DNA of 25,709 nt from Deltaproteobacteria bacterium (lineage in GTDB: Bacteria; Desulfobacterota; Desulfobacteria; Desulfobacterales; ETH-SRB1): positions 1 to 25,709 of the forward strand of contig JAFCZU010000019.1 in the NCBI GenBank assembly GCA_019314185.1, read 5' to 3'. Numbering within the stretch: the stretch's first letter is position 1; each line of letters opens with the position of its first letter. Both the position numbers and the translations under genes were made by a program. This document shows, one piece after another, positions 15,719 through 23,646 of this stretch. The notes below the pieces were generated by a model. That model saw nothing but the letters and a program-made list of their open reading frames with translations. It was not told the origin of the DNA and made no database searches.

Positions 15719-18700
15719 GTGCAGATAGATGATTCACAGATAGCTATCATTGGCATGGCAGGCCGTTTCCCGGGCGCCAAAAGCATTGATGCGTTTTGGA
15801 ACAATCTGCGAGACGGGGTGGAGTCCGTTACCTTTTTTACGGATGAACAACTGCTTGCATCAGGTGTCAACCCTGAGGCAGTAGATAACCCTAATTACGT
15901 CAAGGCAAGGTCTGTGATAGAAGATGTCGAGTTGTTTGATGCTCCTTTTTTCGGGTTCAGTCCGAGAGAGGCTGGAGCCATGGATCCACAACATCGTCTT
16001 TTCCTGGAATGTGTTTGGTGGGCGATCGAAACCGCCGGCTATGATGTTGAAAGCTACAAACGCCCGATCAGCGTTTATGCTGGTGTGAGCATGAGCAGTT
16101 ACTTGCTCAACAACCTTTATGCAAACACGGGAGCCATGGCGTTAGCCGGAGAGTTTGAAAGCTTTCTGTCCAACGTCCCGGATTCGCTGACCACACGCAT
16201 TGCCTACAAACTAAATTTGAAGGGGGCTTGTTACACAATTCAGACATTCTGTTCCAGTTCCTTGGTTGCCGTCCAGGTGGGTTGCCAGAGTTTGCTTAAT
16301 TATGAATGTGATATGGCCGTGGCCGGGGGGGTCACGGTTTTTGTCCCCCAGAATGCCGGCTATTGGTATCAAGATGGCTTGATTGTTTCTCCTGACGGGC
16401 ATTGTCGACCCTTTGATGCCAAGGCTCAGGGAACGGTTTTCGGTAACGGTCTAGGCGCTGTGGTTCTGAAAAGGCTAGAGGACGCTCTAACAGATGGAGA
16501 TCATATCGACGCAGTGATCGTCGGCTCAGCAACCAATAACGACGGCTCTTTGAAGGTGAGTTACACGGCACCCAGTGTGGCCGGTCAGGCTGAGGTCATA
16601 GTTGAGGCACTGGCCAATGCTGACGTCGAACCAGAGACGATTACGTACGTGGAAACACATGGGACCGCAACAGCCCTGGGAGATCCCACGGAAGTGACTG
16701 CGTTGACTCGAGCTTTTGGCTCCAGGACGCAAAAGAGGGGCTTCTGCGCCCTTGGTTCCGTGAAATCAAACATCGGGCACCTGGATGCGGCTGCCGGCGT
16801 GGCCAGTCTGATTAAGACGGTCCTGGCGCTCAAACACAAAGAAATTCCTCCGAGCCTGCATTTCGAAAAACCCAACCCCAATATTGATTTTGAAAACAGC
16901 CCCTTCTATGTCAATTCCAGGCTCTCGCAGTGGAAGAGCGACGGAGGCCCTCGCCGCGCAGGGGTCAGTTCTTTTGGCATTGGAGGGACCAACGCCCATG
17001 TCGTTGTACAGGAAGCTCCTGAACTGGAACCGTCTAGTACCTCCCGACTTTACCAATTGCTGGTTTTGGCCGCCAAGACACGTTCCGCTTTGGAGACGGC
17101 CACCAAGAATTTGATTGCCTGCTTCAAGCAGAATCCTGAGCTCAAACTCCCGGATGCTGCTTACACATTCCAGGTCGGACGAAAGGCTTTCAGCCATCGT
17201 CGGATGATTGTCTGCAGGAATGTTGATGATGCCGTGTCAATACTGGAAGCCGTGGATCAGAAACGGGTGTTCACTGTTTACCAGGAAAAGAGGAATCCAC
17301 CTGTTGTGTTCATGTTTTCCGGGCAAGGGGCGCAATATGTGAACATGGGGTTGGATATTTATAGAACTGAATCACTATTTCGAGAACAAGTCGATCGCTG
17401 TGCGGAAATACTTCAGCCTCACCTTTCCGTTGATTTACGAGATATTTTGTATCCTGACGGGAAAAATCTCGAAGAGGCAGCACAGAAGTTGAAACAGACG
17501 TTTATTACCCAACCGGCACTGTTTGCAATCGAATATGCCCTTGCAAAGCTGTGGATGTCATGGGGGGTGCATCCGGAAGCCTTAGTAGGCCACAGTATCG
17601 GAGAATATGTGGCAGCTTGTCTGGCCGGGGTATTTTCCCTCGAAGATGCCCTGTCACTCGTAGCGACTCGAGGTCGACTCATACAGGAACTTCCTCGCGG
17701 TTCCATGCTGGCAGTTTTTCTTTCGGAGAAGCAGATTCGCCCGTTTCTGGGTGAAAACGTGTCCCTGGCTGCCGTCAACGGGCCTTCCATCTGTAGTGTT
17801 TCCGGCGACAAAGAGGCTATTAAAGATCTGGAAGAACAGCTTTCCAAACAAAATGTGGACTGTCGCCATCTGCATACTTCTCATGCATTTCATTCAGAAA
17901 TGGTGGAACCGATTTTAGATACATTTACTGAACAAGTAAAGCAAGTTAGACGGAATCCTCCACAAATTCCGTTTGTTTCAAATGTTACCGGTACATGGAT
18001 TACTCCGGATAAAGCCATGTACCCAGGTTATTGGGCCAAGCACGTGCGCCAAACAGTGCGCTTTTCTGATTGTATACAGGAATTATTAAAAGAACCCAAC
18101 AGAGTCCTTTTGGAGGTTGGGCCGGGACAGACACTCAGCACGCTTGCAAGGCAGCATTCAAACAGACCAAAAGAACAAACCGTACTTTCTTCGATTCGTC
18201 ATCCTAAGGAGGAGAAATCAGATGTCGCTTTTATACTGAACACCCTTGGCCGGCTCTGGCTTGCCGGCATTGAAGTGGATTGGTCTGGATTTTACAAAGA
18301 TGAGCGTCGCCACCGCCTGCCCTTGCCAACCTATCCATTTGAGCGTCAGCGTTATTGGGTTGAACCAGTACAACAGCCACAAGGTGTGCAGGCGTCCCAG
18401 GCAGGGTTGGCCAAAGTGGAAGATAACTCCCAGCCCCTAACCAGGCAGGAGGTACAAAGCGACTATCTTCCTCCCAGACGTGCAGAGGTACAAAGCGACC
18501 ATCTGGCTCCAAGAAACCCGGAGTTACAAAATGACTATGTGGCTCCAAGAAATCAAGTTGAGCAGACCACTGCCCACATCTGGCAAAAATTACTTGGTGT
18601 CGAGCAGATAGGTATTCACGACAACTTCTTTGATTTGGGTGGAAATTCTGTACTGGCAGTACGAATGTTTGTTCAGATTGAGAAGATATTTCACAGAAAG

Positions 18701-19642
18701 ATTCCCCTGGCTACCCTTTTTGACGCGCCGACTGTCGAGCAACTTGCCTGTATTCTCGGTAAAGAAGAATGGTCGGCACCCTGGTCCCCCCTGGTGGAGA
18801 TTCAGTCCGGTGATTCCAGACCGCCTTTGTTCTGCATACATGCGGCAGGCGGCAATGTACTGATTTATCGTGATCTGGCGCGGCATATAGGTCCGGATCA
18901 ACCGGTTTATGGGCTGCAGGCACAGGGGCTGGATGGGAAACTGCCTTTCCACACCCGAATTGAGGACATGGCTTCTGACTACGTCAAAGAGATACAAGGT
19001 GTCCAGCCCCAGGGCCCTTATTTGCTGGGAGGATATTGCTTGGGGGGCACGGTGGCTTTAGAGGTGGCCCAGCAACTCCACCGGCGGGGGCAGGATGTGG
19101 CGTTGTTGGCTTTATGGGAAACCTACAATTGGGCAAATATCGCAGACGAGTCATTGGTTGACAAGGTTTATTCATACATACAAAAGATCGACTTTCATTG
19201 GCGCAACTTTCTGCTCCTCAAGTCTAAGGAGAAATTGACATTCATTCATGAAAAGGCGAATGTTGCCAAGAGCAGAAGAAAAGTATGGGCCGGAATGATA
19301 GCATCGAAACTTGGCAACAAGTTTGATTCAGGTGACGGGGAGAATCTATTACTCTTCAACCTCTGGCATGTGAATGACAAGGCTGCAGCTATCTACTTGC
19401 CAAAAGTCTACCCGGGACGAATTACCCATTTCCGGCCAGTTAAGGAGTACGCGCGGTATGCTGACCCAAAACTTGACTGGGATGAAATCGCTGCCGGAGG
19501 GGTGGAAACCTACAGATTGCCTGTTTATCCTGCAGGTATGCTATTAGAACCCTTTGTTCAGCTTCTGGCAGAAAAGATGAAAGTCTGCATCCACAAGGCG
19601 ATAGAAGCCGAGCCAAGCAAAGGGCACAGCAAAATCCCATAA
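15719..19642 (+). CDS. Terminal type I PKS module: KS-AT(malonyl)-ACP-TE
   Basis: 1307 residues from a GTG start with GGAG at 15707-15710. The KS (1-430) has Cys178 (IQTFCSSSLVAV), His314 (VETHGTAT) and His354 (KSNIGHLD). The AT (about 528-830) has Ser626 in GHSIGE and HAFH (722-725), so malonyl-specific. There is no KR, DH or ER: the linker goes straight to the ACP (LGGNS, Ser977). A 12-residue unit (EVQSDYLPPRRA and relatives) occurs three times just before the ACP. The TE (about 1030-1290) has IHAAGGNVLIYRDLA and GGYCLGG, with Cys1107 in place of the usual serine. The acidic position reads LALWE (Glu1134) rather than Asp, and where a catalytic His is usual the sequence is LPVYPAGML (Pro1271). 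Inferred role: second acetate extension left as a beta-ketone, then chain release. Confidence 0.93.
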   Translation: MQIDDSQIAIIGMAGRFPGAKSIDAFWNNLRDGVESVTFFTDEQLLASGVNPEAVDNPNYVKARSVIEDVELFDAPFFGFSPREAGAMDPQHRLFLECVWWAIETAGYDVESYKRPISVYAGVSMSSYLLNNLYANTGAMALAGEFESFLSNVPDSLTTRIAYKLNLKGACYTIQTFCSSSLVAVQVGCQSLLNYECDMAVAGGVTVFVPQNAGYWYQDGLIVSPDGHCRPFDAKAQGTVFGNGLGAVVLKRLEDALTDGDHIDAVIVGSATNNDGSLKVSYTAPSVAGQAEVIVEALANADVEPETITYVETHGTATALGDPTEVTALTRAFGSRTQKRGFCALGSVKSNIGHLDAAAGVASLIKTVLALKHKEIPPSLHFEKPNPNIDFENSPFYVNSRLSQWKSDGGPRRAGVSSFGIGGTNAHVVVQEAPELEPSSTSRLYQLLVLAAKTRSALETATKNLIACFKQNPELKLPDAAYTFQVGRKAFSHRRMIVCRNVDDAVSILEAVDQKRVFTVYQEKRNPPVVFMFSGQGAQYVNMGLDIYRTESLFREQVDRCAEILQPHLSVDLRDILYPDGKNLEEAAQKLKQTFITQPALFAIEYALAKLWMSWGVHPEALVGHSIGEYVAACLAGVFSLEDALSLVATRGRLIQELPRGSMLAVFLSEKQIRPFLGENVSLAAVNGPSICSVSGDKEAIKDLEEQLSKQNVDCRHLHTSHAFHSEMVEPILDTFTEQVKQVRRNPPQIPFVSNVTGTWITPDKAMYPGYWAKHVRQTVRFSDCIQELLKEPNRVLLEVGPGQTLSTLARQHSNRPKEQTVLSSIRHPKEEKSDVAFILNTLGRLWLAGIEVDWSGFYKDERRHRLPLPTYPFERQRYWVEPVQQPQGVQASQAGLAKVEDNSQPLTRQEVQSDYLPPRRAEVQSDHLAPRNPELQNDYVAPRNQVEQTTAHIWQKLLGVEQIGIHDNFFDLGGNSVLAVRMFVQIEKIFHRKIPLATLFDAPTVEQLACILGKEEWSAPWSPLVEIQSGDSRPPLFCIHAAGGNVLIYRDLARHIGPDQPVYGLQAQGLDGKLPFHTRIEDMASDYVKEIQGVQPQGPYLLGGYCLGGTVALEVAQQLHRRGQDVALLALWETYNWANIADESLVDKVYSYIQKIDFHWRNFLLLKSKEKLTFIHEKANVAKSRRKVWAGMIASKLGNKFDSGDGENLLLFNLWHVNDKAAAIYLPKVYPGRITHFRPVKEYARYADPKLDWDEIAAGGVETYRLPVYPAGMLLEPFVQLLAEKMKVCIHKAIEAEPSKGHSKIP
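17310..18363 (+). repeat. AT-domain segment duplicated in both PKS genes (second copy)
   Basis: Partner of the segment at about 12577-13636. The shared protein text runs from the FMFSGQG motif to LPTYPFER with few changes, including long identical runs such as QTFITQPALFAIEYA. Boundaries are approximate. Confidence 0.75.
18449..18556 (+). repeat. Three 36-bp in-frame tandem repeats in the AT-ACP linker
   Basis: The units encode EVQSDYLPPRRA, EVQSDHLAPRNP and ELQNDYVAPRNQ. Each resembles the normal lead-in to a carrier domain (YVAPRNQVEQ), so the linker appears to have grown by duplication of that boundary. All units keep the frame. Confidence 0.85.
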
Positions 19643-19651
19643 ATCCTGTCT
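19632..19651. repeat. Half-site of the AATCCTGTC-type repeat overlapping the PKS stop codon
   Basis: AAATCCCATAAATCCTGTCT nearly equals the right arm of the repeat at 20599-20689 (AAATCCCGTAAATCCTGTCT). It contains the TAA stop of the terminal PKS gene, so the last residues of that protein come from repeat DNA. Confidence 0.65.
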
Positions 19652-19672
19652 CGTCGAAAGGAATTTGTGTTT

Positions 19673-20626
19673 ATGCGCAATTACTTATATTATCAATTAA
19701 AACCGCTAATTCCAAGACTATTTCAAATTTGGTTGCGAAGTAAAGTTGTTCTTCGAAAACGCTTAGCTTGCTCAAATGTATGGCCAATTGATAAAAAAGC
19801 CGGCAAGCCACCTGACGGGTGGTCTGGATGGCCGGAACAGAAGAAATTCACCTTGGTGCTGACCCATGATGTGGATACAGCGAAAGGTCATGAGAACTGC
19901 CGTCAATTGATTGAGCTCGAAAAAGACTTGGGCTTTCGATCCTCTTTCAATTTCGTCCCTGAACGATACAATGTTTCGCCGGAGCTTCGCCATCATCTGA
20001 CCAACAAGGGCTTCGAAGTAGGCGTACATGGTTTGCGACACGATGGAAAGCTGTATGCATCAAAGAATATTTTTCGAGAAAGAGCTATTAAAATTAACCA
20101 TTATCTGAAGGAATGGCAATCTGTGGGCTTTCGTTCTCCCGCGATGCATCACAATCTGGATTGGTTGCACGAATTGAATACAGAATACGATGCTTCCACT
20201 TTCGATACCGACCCGTTCGAGCCTCAGGCAGACGGTGTGGGTACTATTTTCCCTTTTTGGGTAAAAGGGGACTCCGCCCAACGCGGGTATGTGGAACTCC
20301 CATATACCTTACCACAGGACTCAACGATATTTATTCTAATGAAAGAGAAAACAATAAACATATGGAAACAGAAATTGGAGTGGATCGTCAAGCGGGGGGG
20401 TATGGCGCTCATGCTTACACACCCGGACTATATGAACTTTGGTGGAAACAGACTCGACAGGGAAGAGTATCCAGCCGAATATTATGAAGAATTCCTTAGG
20501 TACATTAAGGATAAATACGAAGGTCAGTATTGGCACGTGTTGCCCAGAGACATGGCCCTCTTCTGGTCAAAGAACCTATCAATGATGAACCCAATCCCGA
20601 CAGGATCAACAGGATTGACTGGATAG
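19673..20626 (+). CDS. NodB-like polysaccharide deacetylase family protein
   Basis: About 317 residues from the ATG at 19673, placed 10 bases after AAAGGA; a GTG at 19667 is less likely. The NodB-type metal motif is visible as THDVD (Asp66 region) with HGLRHDG supplying two histidines (about 119 and 123). GFRSPAMHHN and LTHPDY (His near 250) match the later motifs of the family. Such enzymes remove N- or O-acetyl groups from sugars, and cytoplasmic and periplasmic versions exist. No signal peptide is evident, only a basic N-terminus (QIWLRSKVVLRKR). The gene follows the PKS stop by about 30 bases and so may be co-transcribed with it. The final residues (IPTGSTGLTG) are encoded by an intergenic-type repeat that has grown into the gene end. 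Confidence 0.88.
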   Translation: MRNYLYYQLKPLIPRLFQIWLRSKVVLRKRLACSNVWPIDKKAGKPPDGWSGWPEQKKFTLVLTHDVDTAKGHENCRQLIELEKDLGFRSSFNFVPERYNVSPELRHHLTNKGFEVGVHGLRHDGKLYASKNIFRERAIKINHYLKEWQSVGFRSPAMHHNLDWLHELNTEYDASTFDTDPFEPQADGVGTIFPFWVKGDSAQRGYVELPYTLPQDSTIFILMKEKTINIWKQKLEWIVKRGGMALMLTHPDYMNFGGNRLDREEYPAEYYEEFLRYIKDKYEGQYWHVLPRDMALFWSKNLSMMNPIPTGSTGLTG

Positions 20627-20689
20627 TTTATCTTTTGCCTTTCCAGACGAAAGGCAAAAGAAGATCTGTCAAATCCCGTAAATCCTGTC
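20599..20689. repeat. Long palindromic repeat with ACAGGAT arms and a 12-bp inner stem
   Basis: Outer arms: 20599-20619 (GACAGGATCAACAGGATTGAC) can pair with 20668-20689. Inner stem: TCTTTTGCCTTT (20631-20642) and AAAGGCAAAAGA (20650-20661) are perfect complements around CCAGACG. A related single arm occurs at 23092 and another at 19632. It could act as an mRNA 3' end or stabiliser between the deacetylase and the next gene. Confidence 0.8.
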
Positions 20690-20705
20690 TGAAAAACAAA
20701 ATTCG

Positions 20706-20740
20706 CTCCGTGCTCTCCGTGCTCTCTGTGCCTCCGTGGT
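20706..20740. repeat. CTCCGTG short tandem repeat
   Basis: CTCCGTG/CTCTGTG units repeat about four times (CTCCGTGCTCTCCGTGCTCT and onward to CTCCGTGGT). This wording recurs between genes in many environmental bacteria (from memory). No function is known to me. Confidence 0.65.
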
Positions 20741-20781
20741 AGATTAAGAAGTCAAAATTACTGCCCCATGACCACTTAAAA

Positions 20782-21972
20782 ATGATCAGAAGGACTTTTT
20801 TAATAATCGTAGGCATGTTAGGGCTTGACTTTATGGCGATCTTTTCTATAGAATCTTCATTCATAAAACGACTCTATTACAAAATCGAAGGTCTATTTAA
20901 GTCCCCGGCTAAATTGCCGCCAGATAGCGAGAAATTAGAGGCAGAGCTACCTCCTGAAGGGGAAACCATCTCAGTCGAAATGGCACTCAATTCAAGGTGC
21001 ACAAGTGACTATGACGGTAATTCCAAAAAGTTCCATTGGGGCATGTTTGATGGATCAAGGAGGCTTTCTGAGACACAAATAAAAAAAATAATTCACCTTG
21101 CCAGGATACCTCGTTTTACTGGTCGAAAGGTAGAAATTCAATGTGAGCACAATATGTTGACTTTCGTGATCGACAACCATGTTTCAGGACTCGTGAGAGA
21201 CTGGATGATGGTCGAAAGTGGCATGCAGCAGCAAGCGATAGCGTTGGTTTGCGCTGCCCTGGGTGTTGGTATGCTCTTCAGGGGCCTCGGTGAGAATGGA
21301 GCTGTTGTCTCAGATACTGAATATGCAACTGTAAAGGTCAAATTGGATGCTATGAGACCAAGCTATGATGGATCGTATTGGACCAGTTCTCCCCCGGCGG
21401 GCACGAAATCCTGGCTAAGAGGAAATCTTCTAGATCCTGTTAGAAATGGGAATAAACCCCTTATATCCGCTTTCAAAGGGCTAAAGATTGAAAACAGGGA
21501 TGGCAAGAAATCAACAGATGAGTCGATTAGTCAACTTCTTTGGGCCAATAGAGGGAGAACCCCACATTTTTACAAATCAAGGCCTTGGGGTATGACTGTA
21601 CCGGCTTCAGGGGGCGAACAGAATGCCTCAAGTGTATACCTGATTCGCGATGACAAGTTGTTCAAATATGTAAACTGGCATAAAAACAGGCCAACGCATT
21701 CATTGGAGATGCTTGGTAAAATAGACCTTGATGTATATAATCAACTAATGAGACTATTTCCATTTCACAACTCTTTTATCGTTATAGGAAAAAATATAGA
21801 TTTTGCAACAGCGCTTTTGGAAGTTGGCTACCAACTGCTAAATCTTGTGCTTCAGGCACAAGCTCTGGGTTTGAGTTATGAAACGATCCTATTGGATGAA
21901 AATCAAAAAGAAATATTTCGAAGTGTAGGCATCAAAGATACAGTATGCGCATTTTTGTTGAGGCACAAATAA
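20782..21972 (+). CDS. Tandem nitroreductase / SagB-type dehydrogenase-like flavoprotein with Tat-like N-terminus
   Basis: 396 residues. The N-terminus MIRRTFLIIVGMLGLDFMAI has twin arginines in an RRTFL context followed by a hydrophobic stretch, so export by Tat or a membrane anchor is possible. The C-terminal half carries SQLLWANRGRTPHFYKSRPW, then PASGGEQNASSVYLI, then EVGYQLLNLVLQAQALGLSY, the order of motifs seen in SagB/ThcOx-type FMN oxidoreductases. The N-terminal half has its own weaker set (SRRLSETQIKKIIHLARIPRF and SGMQQQAIALVCAALGVGML), which suggests two nitroreductase-like units in one chain, one perhaps inactive. Nitroreductase-fold proteins of this kind occur in polysaccharide clusters with unknown substrate. 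The assignment to the family is fair; the reaction is unknown. A weak ribosome site precedes the ATG. Confidence 0.75.
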   Translation: MIRRTFLIIVGMLGLDFMAIFSIESSFIKRLYYKIEGLFKSPAKLPPDSEKLEAELPPEGETISVEMALNSRCTSDYDGNSKKFHWGMFDGSRRLSETQIKKIIHLARIPRFTGRKVEIQCEHNMLTFVIDNHVSGLVRDWMMVESGMQQQAIALVCAALGVGMLFRGLGENGAVVSDTEYATVKVKLDAMRPSYDGSYWTSSPPAGTKSWLRGNLLDPVRNGNKPLISAFKGLKIENRDGKKSTDESISQLLWANRGRTPHFYKSRPWGMTVPASGGEQNASSVYLIRDDKLFKYVNWHKNRPTHSLEMLGKIDLDVYNQLMRLFPFHNSFIVIGKNIDFATALLEVGYQLLNLVLQAQALGLSYETILLDENQKEIFRSVGIKDTVCAFLLRHK

Positions 21973-22053
21973 TGCAACACTTTATAATCACTGAAGTATT
22001 ATGTGCTAAGCATGACCCCCTGTTGGCCGAGGGTAAACCACGGAGATTGGGCT

Positions 22054-23054
22054 ATGAATGAAGAAGATCGTTCACTGGTTTCTTACGGAAAAAACATATG
22101 GATAGATCTGGACAACTCCCCACACGTACCTTTTTTCAAACCGATTATTCATGAACTAAACGGGCGCGGCTACCAGGTGATGCTAACCGCTCGAGACTGT
22201 TTTCAGGTATGCGGACTGGCAGATTTTTTCAACATGCGATATAGAAAAATAGGACGCCATTATGGGAAAAATAAAATGTTAAAAGTTATCGGCACTCTGG
22301 TACGATCTTTTCAACTTTTACCTACTGTTTTAGGAAAGAGACCGGATCTTGCTTTAAATCTTGGGTCTCGATCCCAACTAATAGCGGCCTCAATGTTGAG
22401 GATACCAGTCGTTACGATAATGGACTACGAGCATGCCAAAGGGCTACCAGGCATAAAGCCAAATTTGGTGATAGCACCAGAAGTTATCCCTGACAATCTC
22501 ATCGGCCGTTATAAAAATGTAAGGTATCCTGGAATAAAGGAGGACGTCTATGTTCCCTCTTTCAAGCCCGATCCAGGCATCCTGAATGCATTAGGAATCA
22601 CAAGAGACGATCTTTTGGTTACCATACGACCGCCTGCCACAGAAGCACACTATCACAACCCTAAAAGTGAAAAACTATTCTTTTCTGTTATTGAATTCCT
22701 CGGACATAATCCGGATGTTCGGATGGTTATATTGCCACGAAACGAAAAAAAGCAGACAGCGTTGGTGAAGAAGATGTGGCCTGAATGGTGTGCTCAAGGA
22801 AAAATCATTATTCCTGAATGAATCGGGAGGCTGCTGCATTAGGAGTACCGGTTTACAGTATCTTCAGCGGCAAAATCGGAGCCGTCGATCGTTATCTGTC
22901 CAATACAGGTCGTCTTACTCTTATCGAAAGCGCTGAGGACATCCCCAAAAAAATAGTACTGGCCAGGCGCAATCGACCGCCCAGGTCCAAAAATGCCAAT
23001 CGTTCTACCCTTCAAACGATCGTGGACCATATCGAGGAGATGCTCAAGAACTGA
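22054..23054 (+). pseudogene. DUF354 (GT-B-like) protein gene, split by a deletion/frameshift
   Basis: The first piece runs from the ATG at 22054 (GGAG eight bases before) to a stop at 22819-22821. It has IWIDLDNSPHVPFFKPII, NLGSRSQLIAASMLRIP, MDYEHAKGLPG, YPGIKEDVYVP and TIRPPATEAHYHNP, all typical of DUF354 proteins. The second piece (22818-23054, another frame) starts MNREAAALGVPVYSIF and continues GKIGAVDRYLSNTGRLTLIE, the normal C-terminal part. The intervening family segment of roughly 20 residues, ending in the glycine-rich GGGT loop expected to touch a nucleotide sugar, is absent. The pieces overlap as ATGA. Function of intact relatives is thought to be glycan-related. It could be a true pseudogene, a sequencing or assembly deletion, or a translationally coupled split. 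Confidence 0.85.
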
Positions 23055-23091
23055 TCTACTCTTCTCTGGAAGCGAAAACATCGGGAATTCA

Positions 23092-23117
23092 GACAGGATC
23101 AACCGGATGAACAGGAT
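23092..23117. repeat. ACAGGAT-type repeat arm
   Basis: GACAGGATCAACCGGATGAA followed by CAGGAT, a second copy of the arm found at 20599. It stands about 40 bases after the broken DUF354 gene. No matching right arm was found next to it. Confidence 0.65.
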
Positions 23118-23210
23118 AACGCATCTTACCTTTAAGCGCAATATCCGTGAATTAAAATAAATGGTATCGGACAGGAATGGAAATGGAATCATTATAATCA
23201 GGGCGACCGC

Positions 23211-23321
23211 ATGGGTCTTTCAATCATCATCGCAAATTGTAATTTCTGTAATTATCTCAAGGGAGTGGCATCTAGGATATCTATGAATTTAAATGTATTA
23301 GGCCAGATGCTAGCGCTTTGA
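23211..23321 (+). pseudogene. Remnant of a family-2 glycosyltransferase N-terminus
   Basis: A 36-codon frame starts MGLSIIIANCNFCNYLKGVA. This resembles the conserved first strand and loop of GT2 enzymes (SIIIANYNYxxYLKxAI). The similarity fades after about 22 residues and the frame stops, so only a fragment remains. It lies in the 822-base gap between the DUF354 remnant and the second deacetylase, where no intact gene is visible. Confidence 0.45.
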
Positions 23322-23377
23322 GCTGCGCACTCCTTTACTCTTAGCTATCTGTCTGGTTGTTTTCCGTTCAGCCTTAT

Positions 23378-23504
23378 CGGCTACCAACTTAAAGTGGGAC
23401 ACTTTCCGCCATTGTGGCTCTATGACAATTCCACAATCAAGCAAAATCTGAGGAGTTGCTAACTGATTGAATTTACAGGCTGTCCCGCCTTACGTTGGTA
23501 GCCG
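23378..23504 (+). mobile_element. 127-bp MITE with 11-bp terminal inverted repeats and 6-bp target duplication
   Basis: Begins CGGCTACCAAC and ends GTTGGTAGCCG, exact 11-base inverted ends. It is flanked on both sides by CCTTAT (23372-23377 and 23505-23510), a direct repeat expected from target duplication. It contains no reading frame of note. It matches the decayed element at 5002-5129 in the opposite direction. The parent transposon is not in the window. Confidence 0.88.
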
Positions 23505-23646
23505 CCTTATCCGACTATTTCATCGAACTGTGCAGAAACAAGCTGGTCCAAGCTAAAAAAATTACAGGCAGGCATCGAAGAGATCCAAGAGCGGCGGCTT
23601 TCCTGACGTATAACGAATTATCGGGACGGTCGTAGTGAGGAACAAA

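Noticed and set aside
23092..23200. CRISPR-like array near the ACAGGAT repeats
   Set aside because: Units are short, adjacent and without regular spacers; no cas genes are present.
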